A stretch of DNA of 64,000 nucleotides from assembly GCA_002841395.1 (NCBI GenBank), contig PGZM01000009.1, forward strand, positions 1-64,000. Direction: 5' to 3'. The translations under genes were made by a program, and so were the position numbers. The notes beneath the pieces are model-generated. The model ran no database searches. It was not told where the DNA came from and worked only from the letters and a program-made list of their open reading frames with translations. This stretch comes from Firmicutes bacterium HGW-Firmicutes-9. Lineage in GTDB: Bacteria > Bacillota > Clostridia > Christensenellales > CAG-138. Below are positions 9,263-16,793 of this stretch, in pieces; the stretch's first letter is position 1, and the number at the start of each line of letters is the position of its first letter.

Positions 9263-9437
9263 TTGAAAGAAACCCTGTCTTGACCGATGCCAATGTTGAC
9301 AAAACTGTATTACCATAAAATTGTCCGAATTGCAATATTTACAGGACTTTTGGGGTCTCAAACGGCAAAGGACACGGCAAAGGATAGAATCGAAGGTATT
9401 TTGGCGCAAGCGAAATAGACTAAAAGGGGCAGTGTGA

Positions 9438-9466
9438 TTGCGGCATAATCCTCGCTTTGGTATAAT
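9438..9466 (+). promoter_or_regulatory. Predicted sigma-A promoter of the prenyltransferase gene
   Basis: TTGCGG (9438-9443), a 17-bp spacer and a perfect TATAAT (9461-9466) lie 28 bases before the ATG, with a GAGGTGG ribosome site at 9480-9486. Confidence 0.75.
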
Positions 9467-9493
9467 GCATTGAATCATTGAGGTGGAAAAAGT

Positions 9494-10465
9494 ATGAAAA
9501 TCAAAGCGTTTTTAAAACTGGTAGAAATTCAAACCAAGGTTGCAAGCGTGATCCCGTTCACGACTGCGCTGCTGTTCGTGCTCTACAGCACCAAGCATCT
9601 CAACGCGCTCAATATGGTCATCATGTTCTTTTCCATGGTGATATTCGATATGACGGTTACCGCGTTGAACAACTATTATGATTACAAACGGGCAGAAAAA
9701 AAGCACGGTTACAATTATGAAATCCATAATTCTATCGTGCAGTATCAGTTGAAGACATCCACCGTCATGGCGACGATCGCTGTGATGGTCGCGATTTCTG
9801 CCGCGCTGGGGCTGCTGCTTGTGTATCGCACAAACCTCATCACGCTGCTGCTCGGCGGATTGTGTTTCGCGATTGGCTTTGCGTATTCCTACGGCCCGAT
9901 GCCGATTTCCCGCACACCGTTTGGCGAGATGTTCTCTGGGCTGACCATGGGGCTCGGCATTCCGTTTATTACGTATTACGTCAACGTGTTTGATCAAAAC
10001 GTGCTGAATGTGTCGCTTTCGGGAAACAGCTTTGCGCTCTCGTTTGACATCTACAGCATTTTGGGCATCGTGCTCGTGTCGCTGCCCGCGGTGTTCGGCA
10101 TCGCGAACATTATGCTCGCAAACAACATCTGCGATATTGAGGACGACCTGCCAAACAAACGCTACACGCTGCCCATCGTGGTCGGCAAAGAAAAGGCGAT
10201 TCTGCTCTTAAAGGTTCTCTTCGCGCTTGCGTATGTTGCAATTGTTGCTGCGGTTGTTCTTCGCGTATTGCCTCTGTATTCGCTGCTTGCGCTGTTGACG
10301 ATCATTCCGCTATCAAAGAATGTCAAGGCTTTTGTCGCAAACCCGACCAAAAAGGATACCTTTGGCGCCATCGTCGGCAGCTTCGTCATGCTGACCGTCG
10401 CGCTGATCATCACAATCGTGCTCGGCATTCTCGACGGAGCATTCTTGCATCTTCTGGTCAAATAA
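9494..10465 (+). CDS. menA: UbiA-family 1,4-dihydroxy-2-naphthoate prenyltransferase (MenA/DmkA-like)
   Basis: An integral membrane prenyltransferase of 323 residues with about eight to nine hydrophobic helices. The two polar UbiA motifs are present: NNYYDYKRAEKK near residue 60 and NNICDIEDDLPNKR near 210, which bind the Mg-prenyl-diphosphate. It would join a polyprenyl chain to dihydroxynaphthoate to make the demethylmenaquinone used by the EET chain. Context is decisive: the same locus holds FMN transferase, FMN lipoprotein, Ndh2, EetA, EetB and a polyprenyl synthase, the set known from Listeria. Its 3' end faces the FMN transferase gene with only 8 bases between the stops. Confidence 0.88.
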   Translation: MKIKAFLKLVEIQTKVASVIPFTTALLFVLYSTKHLNALNMVIMFFSMVIFDMTVTALNNYYDYKRAEKKHGYNYEIHNSIVQYQLKTSTVMATIAVMVAISAALGLLLVYRTNLITLLLGGLCFAIGFAYSYGPMPISRTPFGEMFSGLTMGLGIPFITYYVNVFDQNVLNVSLSGNSFALSFDIYSILGIVLVSLPAVFGIANIMLANNICDIEDDLPNKRYTLPIVVGKEKAILLLKVLFALAYVAIVAAVVLRVLPLYSLLALLTIIPLSKNVKAFVANPTKKDTFGAIVGSFVMLTVALIITIVLGILDGAFLHLLVK

Positions 10466-10473
10466 CCGAAGCG

Positions 10474-11529
10474 TTAATCTTTCAAATCGGAGAGCTGATC
10501 TGTGATTGTATAGTTCCGGATCAGCTCTTCTTGCGTTTCATAGCGATCCCGCAGTCCCTCGGTAAAATAGATATAGTGATCCTTGGTGATCAAAATCGCC
10601 TCCACGCCTTCCAGCGACTCCACGAGCTGGATGCCCTTTTGCACACCCAATAACAGCACCGAGGTGGAAAGGCCGTCCGCTTTTTGCGAGTTATCGGTGA
10701 CGATGGTCACCTGCTTGATGTTGGTCTCGGCAGGAAATCCGGTATTTGGGTTGAGAATATGGTGATAAATCTTACCCTCATACTCAAAATACCGCTCATA
10801 GTCACCGGACGAAACGACGGATTCGTTGTCGATCTGAATGCTCATCAAATATTCGCCGCGTGAACTGCTGGGGTCCTGGATGCCGATGATGAAGCTGCTG
10901 CCGTCGGGTTTGGAGCCGAGCGCAAGCACGTTTCCGCCAAGGTTGATCAGCGCGCTGGTGACGCCTCTGCTCAGGAGATACGTCTTCATCTCCTCGGCAA
11001 TCGTGCCTTTTGCGATTGCGCCGAGGTTGACGATCATGCCCTGATCCGCGAGTTCAATCCGGCTATCGCCGAGAAAGTTGATCTTGTGGTAGTCGATCAA
11101 CGGCAGCGTCGCATCCAGTTCCTGCGGAGAAGGATAGTGCCCGTCCGGCGGATCGATCGCCCAGAGTTTGATCAAAGGCCCGGCGGTGACGTCAAACAGG
11201 CCATCCGTCTTCTCGCTGAAAAAGAGCGAGTCCTGCAGCACGCGATAGGTGATATCGCTGACCGCGATCGGCTCTTTGCCTGCGTTTTGGTTGAGGCGGT
11301 CGATGTCGCTGCCTTCGACGTGCATGCTCAGCGTGTTTTCAAGCTGCTTCATCTGATCAAACGTGTCGTCGATTAGGCTGTCCCGCTCTTTGTTGGGATA
11401 GCTGTAAAGCTTGAGCTCGACAAGCGTGTCGAGCGCGAATGTGTTGCCGGTCAGCACTTTTTGTTGGCTGGAGCAGGCAGTCAGAAACAAAACCAACGCG
11501 AGCGCCGGCAATAATAGTCTCTTGCGCAT
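10474..11529 (-). CDS. apbE: FAD:protein FMN transferase (ApbE/FmnB) lipoprotein
   Basis: ApbE-family enzymes move FMN from FAD onto Ser/Thr of flavoproteins outside the membrane. The 351-residue product begins with a lipoprotein signal (hydrophobic run ending LFLTACSS, Cys lipidation site). The ApbE fold follows: NLGAIAKGTIAEE, LINLGGNVLALG, a HHILNPNTGFPA metal/FAD motif, and KADGLSTSVLLLG near the end. I take the ATG at 11529 because AAGGA precedes it and the signal peptide starts there; the frame extends to 11598 without support. Its natural substrate is very likely the FMN lipoprotein at 12622-13503. Confidence 0.93.
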   Translation of the reverse strand: MRKRLLLPALALVLFLTACSSQQKVLTGNTFALDTLVELKLYSYPNKERDSLIDDTFDQMKQLENTLSMHVEGSDIDRLNQNAGKEPIAVSDITYRVLQDSLFFSEKTDGLFDVTAGPLIKLWAIDPPDGHYPSPQELDATLPLIDYHKINFLGDSRIELADQGMIVNLGAIAKGTIAEEMKTYLLSRGVTSALINLGGNVLALGSKPDGSSFIIGIQDPSSSRGEYLMSIQIDNESVVSSGDYERYFEYEGKIYHHILNPNTGFPAETNIKQVTIVTDNSQKADGLSTSVLLLGVQKGIQLVESLEGVEAILITKDHYIYFTEGLRDRYETQEELIRNYTITDQLSDLKD

Positions 11530-11584
11530 GTTGTTATCCTTACTTGTTACGATGATTGATCGGGCAGAATTCGCGTCTGTCCGT

Positions 11585-12259
11585 TTATTTTTCCACATAG
11601 AGATAGCGTTTTTGCGGGCGACCGACCTCGCCGTATTCCAGTTCGGTGTCCAATATGCCGGATTCGCTCATGCGCTCCAGATATTTCCGGATCGTGATGC
11701 GCGACAACTTGGTCTCTTCCGCGATATCGGCAGCCGTGAAGCTCGCTGATTTTTTCGAAACCACGCTCTTCACAAAGTTGAAGGTCTCGTTGCAGATGCC
11801 CTTGCCCTTGTCAACGCTTGCCGCGATGTGGATATTCAGGGCGATGCAGTGGTCGATCTCTTCCTGCGTCATGGTCTGATATTGCAGCAGGCATTCGCGC
11901 TTGTTGACCGAGCGCATTGCAGCCTCACTGAAACGCTTGCAGGTGCTAGGCTTTAGAAGATAATCCGAAACGCCGTAGCTGAACGCCTCTGCGATGTAAT
12001 CGAGGCTGTTTTCTTCCGATGTCATGATTACGCAGACGAAGATTTTCTCCGCGCGAATTCGCTTGAGCAGATTCATGTTGTCTTCCTTCGTTGGGCCAAG
12101 GTCGAGCACTACGATGTCGTAGGCATATTTTTTTAGTTTTGCGATCGCTTGCTCTGCGCTCGACGCGCTGACAATCGATGAAAAGAGATGCAGCTCTTGC
12201 AGAAATTGAACCTTTTCTTCCGCAGATGCATCGATCTCACTTACGACCATACATTTCAT
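11585..12259 (-). CDS. Response regulator (REC plus winged-HTH, CitB/DcuR-like)
   Basis: A 224-residue two-component response regulator. The receiver domain has the phospho-acceptor Asp in DIVVLDLGP, the Thr/Ser of VIMTSE and the Lys of YLLKPS. The usual N-terminal acidic pair is less clear (SEID). The C-terminal part carries an HTH (ADIAEETKLSRITIRKYLERM) and ends GRPQKRYLYV, as in CitB/DcuR-type regulators. No histidine kinase gene occurs in the window, so it is an orphan here. The ATG at 12259 has GCAGGAGGGC in front. Its place inside the EET locus suggests that it controls these genes; that is inference. Confidence 0.85.
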   Translation of the reverse strand: MKCMVVSEIDASAEEKVQFLQELHLFSSIVSASSAEQAIAKLKKYAYDIVVLDLGPTKEDNMNLLKRIRAEKIFVCVIMTSEENSLDYIAEAFSYGVSDYLLKPSTCKRFSEAAMRSVNKRECLLQYQTMTQEEIDHCIALNIHIAASVDKGKGICNETFNFVKSVVSKKSASFTAADIAEETKLSRITIRKYLERMSESGILDTELEYGEVGRPQKRYLYVEK

Positions 12260-12305
12260 CGCAAGCCCTCCTGCACGTCGTTTCAAAATTTTGTCTACCA
12301 TATCC

Positions 12306-12333
12306 ATTATATACGACAATGCCATCATTGCAA
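12306..12333 (-). promoter_or_regulatory. Predicted promoter of the response regulator gene
   Basis: Minus strand TTGCAA (12333-12328), 16-bp spacer, perfect TATAAT (12311-12306), about 47 bases before the start codon. Confidence 0.7.
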
Positions 12334-12400
12334 ACTTTTGTCATCGGTGCGAACGGATTGTTTGATCGATTGCCTTGTCGTCAAGTCGTTGTGAAGCAAA

Positions 12401-12600
12401 AAGAAGGCACGATCGCTTTTTAAAATTAAACCAAACTAGATCCGTTCAAATAAAGAAAGAAGGCACGATCGCTTTTCAATATTAAACTGACTGACTCCAC
12501 TCAAAAAAGAAAGAAGGCATGGTCGCTTTTCAAAAATTTAAACTGACCATATCCGTTCAAATAAAGAAAGAAGGCACGGTCGCTTGACCATGCCTTCTTG
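12401..12600. repeat. Four imperfect tandem repeats of about 55 bp
   Basis: The core AAGAAGGCACGRTCGCTTTT recurs starting at 12401, 12457, 12511 and 12568 (periods 56, 54 and 57), each followed by an AT-rich stretch with TAAACTGA and TCCGTTCAAA-like pieces. The last copy contains one arm of the terminator behind the FMN lipoprotein gene. The array fills the 362-bp gap between that gene and the response regulator promoter. Confidence 0.85.
12568..12600 (-). terminator. Intrinsic terminator of the FMN lipoprotein gene
   Basis: Stem of 14 pairs with one mismatch (arms 12568-12581 and 12586-12599), followed on the minus strand by TTTCTTTATTT. It begins about 22 bases after the stop codon. Confidence 0.8.
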
Positions 12601-12621
12601 ACGGGTCTTTGGATTCAGCGA

Positions 12622-13503
12622 TTATTTGCCGAACGCCTGATTGAAGAGGCTGTAGAAGCCGATCGCGTGGACGGAAACGCCCGCGACGCCGTCTGCATAA
12701 CCATCAGCATTGACGGTGAACATCGCCTGGTTGTCAACAACATACTGCTCAAGCAGTTCTGCCTGCTGATACCATTCCAGCGTGCTGCCGGCTGCGGTCA
12801 TGCCGTAGCCTTCTTTGATCTGGTCCTTCGACTGAGCGGTGGCTTTGTCGCCATCGACCACGAAGTACTGACCATTGGCGCCGTCGCCTTCTGCAACGTA
12901 CTCATTGGTGTAGAGCGCGTCATAGTTGGCGGAAACGATCGTGCCGTTCACAACGATGAACTCGGCCAGATCCTGCCAGCCCTTGTCGGACGGTTCGCCC
13001 TTGGCGGTGACAACGCGGGTTTCGCCATACTGGCCGGCCGGAACCGGTTCAGAGGCCAGCGCCTGCGCAGCCAGCGTGAAGAACTCGGAAACATGGATGG
13101 AGACGCTTGCGCCGCTGTCGGTGGTCAGCGCGGCGGTGTGGCCTTCTTCATCGGTGTAGAGGGAGTCAAACTTAGCGGGATCCTGGTTTTTGACCAGCCA
13201 ATCCTCGGCTGCCTTGGCCTGCTCGTGCCATTCGGACTTCGCAGCGCCGTAAGCGACCATGCCATAACCGCCGTTTTCCGAGATGGCGACTTTGTCACCC
13301 TGCGGAACGGTGTTGGTTGCGCTCCAGATCGCGTCAACGATCTTGCCTTTTTCGACCGTCACGACGACGTAGGGACGCCAGTTGTTGCTGGTCTCGCCCT
13401 GCGCGAAGTAAACGCCGTCCTTATACTTGGCCGCGGAGCAACCGACGAGCATCGATACGGCAAGCATAAGAGCCATAACGACTAACAAAATTCTCTTTTT
13501 CAT
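12622..13503 (-). CDS. pplA: Two-domain FMN-binding extracellular lipoprotein (PplA-like)
   Basis: In EET this lipoprotein carries covalently bound FMN and shuttles electrons from the membrane to outside acceptors. The 293-residue protein starts with a lipoprotein signal ending LVGC (Cys22). It is made of two homologous FMN-binding domains, each with GYGM, an EW..QA helix and a C-terminal attachment site. Domain 1 has SGAS (130-133) close to the consensus (S/T)GA(T/S). Domain 2 has AGVS (274-277), keeping the acceptor Ser but changing two other positions. Two ATGs exist; the one at 13509 is one base from GGAGG, so 13503 (7-base spacing) is chosen. Confidence 0.9.
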   Translation of the reverse strand: MKKRILLVVMALMLAVSMLVGCSAAKYKDGVYFAQGETSNNWRPYVVVTVEKGKIVDAIWSATNTVPQGDKVAISENGGYGMVAYGAAKSEWHEQAKAAEDWLVKNQDPAKFDSLYTDEEGHTAALTTDSGASVSIHVSEFFTLAAQALASEPVPAGQYGETRVVTAKGEPSDKGWQDLAEFIVVNGTIVSANYDALYTNEYVAEGDGANGQYFVVDGDKATAQSKDQIKEGYGMTAAGSTLEWYQQAELLEQYVVDNQAMFTVNADGYADGVAGVSVHAIGFYSLFNQAFGK

Positions 13504-13529
13504 AAACATACCTCCATTGAAGTGAACTT

Positions 13530-13559
13530 AGTATACCGCATGGGACTTGGTTTCATCAA
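13530..13559 (-). promoter_or_regulatory. Predicted promoter of the FMN lipoprotein gene
   Basis: Minus strand TTGATG (13559-13554), 18-bp spacer, TATACT (13535-13530); start codon about 26 bases further. Confidence 0.65.
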
Positions 13560-13782
13560 CAAACGTAATTAAAATGAATTATGTAATTTAAGTAACGAAA
13601 TACTGATTGGCGGAATACAATATAAACTGTTCATTGGTATCGATAACTTTCGAGTTAAAGCGTACTGGAACAAATTGTTTGCGTTTGTGTGAAAGACAGA
13701 TGCAGAATATATTGTATTTTGGCTTAAACAGGATATATTATCGTTTTGCGGATGAAACCGCGCGGAAAGGATTGCGCGCTAC

Positions 13783-13810
13783 TTGATAAATCCAGATCAT
13801 GCGCTATAAT
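13783..13810 (+). promoter_or_regulatory. Predicted sigma-A promoter of the ndh-eet operon
   Basis: TTGATA (13783-13788), 16-bp spacer, perfect TATAAT (13805-13810). It gives an untranslated leader of about 80 bases before the ATG at 13898. Confidence 0.75.
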
Positions 13811-13897
13811 GGAACAGTATTATATCATGATATCGATATTGTATCAAGCGAAAGCGCGGGTCAGACGGCTTTGGCAACAGCATCAGGAAGGAAACAT

Positions 13898-15850
13898 ATG
13901 AAAACAAAGATACTCATTATCGGTGGCAGCTATGCGGGCGTAAAAGCGGGCAAAACGCTCCATAAAATCTTCCGCAAGAACGACGACGTGGAGATCACGC
14001 TGGTCGACAAGAATCCATTCCACACGTTGATGACCGAGTTACACGAGGTAGCCGGACATCGTACCGAAGCGGATTCCATCAAAATCGATCTTCGCAAGAT
14101 CTTCCGCGGCCGCAAGGTCAACGTGGTCACCGATGAAATCACCGAGTGCGACATCCCCAATCATCATGTCGCGAGCGCAAAGCGTTCGTATGATTTTGAT
14201 TATCTGATCCTCGCGATCGGCAGCGAGCCGAATTTCTTCGGCGTCAAGGGCGCCGCGGAAAACTCGCATACCCTCTGGTCTTATCAGGACGCGGTCAAGC
14301 TCCGCGCGCATGTCGAGCACATGTTTGAGCGTGCTTCTTATGAAGACGACCCGATTGAGAGAAAGCGTCTCCTGACTTTTGCGGTCTGCGGCGGCGGCTT
14401 CACCGGCGTAGAGATGGTCGGCGAGCTGGGCGAGTCGAAAAAGCATTTCTGCCTGAAATACAACATCAATCCGGACGATGTGACCATCTATAACATCGAA
14501 GCGATGGATCGTATCCTCGGCATGCTCAATAGTGACAAGCTCGTCAAGAAGATTGAGGACAAGTACTTCAAAAAGCTTGGCGTAACGCTTTTGAAGAATT
14601 CCGCGATTGTGGAAGTCAATCCGGATAGTTTCATCCTTGCGGATGGCACGGTGATCCCGAGCTACACGCTGATCTGGTCGGCGGGCATCAAGTGCGTCGA
14701 AGGCGCAACGGATTTCTGCCTCGACAAAGGCAAAGGTTCGCGCATCAACGTCAACGAATACATGCAGGGTCTGCAGGACGGACAGCCGATCAAAGGCATT
14801 TACGTTGCTGGAGACTGCGCTTCCTATCAGGACAAACAGGGATTCATGCCGCAGATCGTACAGGCCGCCGAGCAGTCGGCACACACCGCCGCGCTCAACA
14901 TCGCGGAGGAGATCATTGGCACGGGCAAGCTGCATGTGCACGAGCAGAAGTACAACGGTTTCATGGTCTCGGTCGGCTCCCGTCAGGGCGTGGCCAACAT
15001 CGGCTTCCTTGCGTCCGGCTGGTTCGCCATCTTCGTGAAGCACTTTGTCAACGTCTATTATCAGTTCATGGTCGCGGGTTTCATGCAGGTTGCGAACTAC
15101 TTAAAGCACGAAATCTTCAACATCAAGAATAAGCGCTCCTTCGTCGGCGCGCATTTCTCCAAGCGCAGCCCAAACTTCTGGATGGTGCCGTTCCGCATTT
15201 GGCTCGGCTTCATGTGGTTGACCGAAGGCGTTGTCAAGATCGCAGAGGGCTGGTTTAAGTCCCCGCAGGTCGTCAACACCGTCAACTATCTCGCGGGCAA
15301 CGGCGCAGCGCAGGGTGCCGCGGATGCCGTCAGCGCCGCAACGGGCGCCGCACAGGGCGCAGCGGATGCCGTCAGCGCAGCCTCCGACGCGGTCGCAGAA
15401 GCAGCAACACAGGTCACCGAGACCATTGCAAAGCTACCCGGTATCTTCCAGTGGGTGGTGGATCACAAGCCCGCAGGCTATGGCGAAGCGCTTGTCAAAG
15501 CGCCGAAGTTCATGGTTTGGATCATGAACCACTGGGTCGCCCCGATCGAAGTACCCGTGCAGATCATGATGGTCATCATGGAGATCCTGATCGGTCTTGC
15601 CTTCATGGGCGGTCTGTTCACCTTCCCGATGGCGCTGATCAGCATCGTCATGACCGTTGCAATTGCCTTGACCGGCATGGCGGACATCACCATGATGTGG
15701 TACTTCTTCGGCGCAATCGCGATTCTGATGGGCGCGGGCCGCACGTTTGGCCTCGACTACTATGTCATCCCGTGGCTCAAGAAGCGCTGGATTAGAACCA
15801 AACTTGCCGGCAAGAGCTATCTGTATTACGATCACTCCGACGACGAGTAA
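13898..15850 (+). CDS. ndh2: Type II NADH dehydrogenase with C-terminal membrane domain (EET Ndh2)
   Basis: A 650-residue flavoprotein that oxidises NADH and reduces the EET quinone pool. The N-terminal 400 residues form a two-dinucleotide-fold type II NADH dehydrogenase: FAD motif ILIIGGSYAGVKAG, NADH motif AVCGGGFTGVEMVG and the late FAD motif GIYVAGDCASY. Unlike respiratory Ndh (about 400 residues), it continues into several transmembrane helices (from about residue 430 to the end, DoxX-like), as in the Listeria EET enzyme. An Ala-rich linker with an exact 14-residue duplication lies between helices. The frame is open from 13799, but the ATG at 13898 follows AGGAAGGAAAC and gives the family start. 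Confidence 0.92.
   Translation: MKTKILIIGGSYAGVKAGKTLHKIFRKNDDVEITLVDKNPFHTLMTELHEVAGHRTEADSIKIDLRKIFRGRKVNVVTDEITECDIPNHHVASAKRSYDFDYLILAIGSEPNFFGVKGAAENSHTLWSYQDAVKLRAHVEHMFERASYEDDPIERKRLLTFAVCGGGFTGVEMVGELGESKKHFCLKYNINPDDVTIYNIEAMDRILGMLNSDKLVKKIEDKYFKKLGVTLLKNSAIVEVNPDSFILADGTVIPSYTLIWSAGIKCVEGATDFCLDKGKGSRINVNEYMQGLQDGQPIKGIYVAGDCASYQDKQGFMPQIVQAAEQSAHTAALNIAEEIIGTGKLHVHEQKYNGFMVSVGSRQGVANIGFLASGWFAIFVKHFVNVYYQFMVAGFMQVANYLKHEIFNIKNKRSFVGAHFSKRSPNFWMVPFRIWLGFMWLTEGVVKIAEGWFKSPQVVNTVNYLAGNGAAQGAADAVSAATGAAQGAADAVSAASDAVAEAATQVTETIAKLPGIFQWVVDHKPAGYGEALVKAPKFMVWIMNHWVAPIEVPVQIMMVIMEILIGLAFMGGLFTFPMALISIVMTVAIALTGMADITMMWYFFGAIAILMGAGRTFGLDYYVIPWLKKRWIRTKLAGKSYLYYDHSDDE
15302..15385 (+). 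repeat. In-frame 42-bp tandem duplication in ndh2
   Basis: Two adjacent 42-bp units (15302-15343 and 15344-15385) encode GAAQGAADAVSAAT and GAAQGAADAVSAAS. The codons differ at several third positions, so the duplication is not brand new. It lengthens a flexible Ala-rich linker in the C-terminal membrane part. Confidence 0.9.
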
Positions 15851-15859
15851 ACACTTGAC

Positions 15860-15899
15860 CGCGATCCAATATCCCTCTTTACAGGGGTATTGGATCGCG
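15860..15899. other. Long stem-loop between ndh2 and eetA
   Basis: A stem of about 17 pairs (CGCGATCCAATA... with its complement) closes a 6-nt loop. Neither strand has a T run after it. It is more likely an mRNA-stabilising or partial-termination hairpin within the ndh2-eetA transcript than a full terminator. Confidence 0.7.
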
Positions 15900-15915
15900 C
15901 TGTCCTGAGAATGAA

Positions 15916-16278
15916 ATGAAGAAAAAAGAAATCGTGATTCTGGCGATCGTGGTCGTGGTGCTTGCTGCCGTGCTGCTCTTGATGAATGTCATCGGCGGCA
16001 ACGGACAGCGCAAACTCGTGATCACCATCGACGGACAGGAATATCAAACCATCACCCTCACGGAAGAAACCAACATGCACTTTACGGTTGAAACACCCGA
16101 TGGCGTGAACGAGGTCGTGATCACCAACGGGGTTGTGGATGTCGTATCCGCGGACTGCCATAATCAGGTTTGCGTGGACACAAGGCCTGCAAGCAAAGTG
16201 TTTGACAAGATCGTATGTTTGCCGCACAAACTGATTCTGGAGATTGTCGGCGACAACGGCGAAGTGGATTATCAATGA
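15916..16278 (+). CDS. eetA: NusG-domain-II membrane-anchored protein EetA
   Basis: A 120-residue protein with one N-terminal membrane anchor (about residues 5-25) and an extracytoplasmic NusG_II-type beta domain. The EetA signature is clear: NQVCVDTRPASK followed by IVCLPHKLILEIV, resembling the CV...ClPnk pattern of the family. EetA and EetB are required in Listeria for electron transfer from Ndh2 to the EET quinone; their exact role is unsettled. The ribosome site is weak, and an ATG AAA TGA mini-frame sits directly before the start. Its stop overlaps the eetB start (ATGA). Confidence 0.88.
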   Translation: MKKKEIVILAIVVVVLAAVLLLMNVIGGNGQRKLVITIDGQEYQTITLTEETNMHFTVETPDGVNEVVITNGVVDVVSADCHNQVCVDTRPASKVFDKIVCLPHKLILEIVGDNGEVDYQ

Positions 16279-16793
16279 AACGAAATAGTACCCGATATCT
16301 GACATTTATGGCGATGATGATCACGCTTGCGTTGATCCTGAGCTATTTTGAAACCCTGATACCCGCGATTCCGATTCCGGGTGCAAAGATCGGACTGCCC
16401 AATCTTGTGACGCTGCTCGTGCTCTCGACACTCGGTTTTTGGGACGCGCTGGTCATTTTAATCATTCGTACGACGATTGTATCGATGCTCTTTACGTCTG
16501 TTCTTTCGTTGGCGTACTCGCTCTCGGGCGGAATATTGAGCCTCGTGATCATGTTCCTCGTGATTCGCTTTCTGAAGGATCGGATTTCGATTGTGGCGAC
16601 CAGCGTGATCGGGGCTACCATGCACAGCGTGGGTCAGGTGCTCTGCGCGATGCTGATCGTTGAATCGTTCAGCCTTGCAACCTTATTGCCGATTTTGATT
16701 TTGATTTCAATCGTCACGGGGATGATCGTCGGCTTCAGCGCGAAGTTTACGCTGAAGCATTTTAATCTAATGTTGCGTAAAGGAACCACATGA
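16275..16793 (+). CDS. eetB: Gx transporter family membrane protein EetB
   Basis: A 172-residue integral membrane protein with about five helices, of the family formerly called heptaprenyl diphosphate synthase component I and now known as Gx transporter or EetB. The N-terminal ISPAIPIPG-like piece here reads IPAIPIPGAKIGLPN, typical of the family. The start at 16275 overlaps the eetA stop by four bases and is preferred over an open upstream frame from 16215. The stop again overlaps the next gene, so eetA-eetB-polyprenyl synthase are translationally coupled. Confidence 0.88.
   Translation: MKRNSTRYLTFMAMMITLALILSYFETLIPAIPIPGAKIGLPNLVTLLVLSTLGFWDALVILIIRTTIVSMLFTSVLSLAYSLSGGILSLVIMFLVIRFLKDRISIVATSVIGATMHSVGQVLCAMLIVESFSLATLLPILILISIVTGMIVGFSAKFTLKHFNLMLRKGTT

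Larger units (their letters stand above)
9168..9493. other. Divergent intergenic region between the PTS operon and the EET locus
   Basis: AT-rich 326-bp spacer with a minus-strand promoter for mtlA and a plus-strand promoter for menA. I see no further gene or structured RNA in it. Confidence 0.7.
13504..13897. other. Divergent intergenic region between pplA and ndh
   Basis: About 394 bp, very AT-rich in the middle (13560-13740), with a promoter at each end. No gene or clear palindromic operator was recognised in the middle. Confidence 0.6.

Noticed and set aside
12401-12600. Possible CRISPR-like array
   Set aside because: Only four diverging repeats of about 55 bp with similar, not unique, spacers and no cas genes; it is an ordinary tandem repeat.
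15860-15899. Terminator after ndh2
   Set aside because: The stem is strong but has no T run on either strand, and eetA starts 16 bases later on the same strand, so I call it a stem-loop only.
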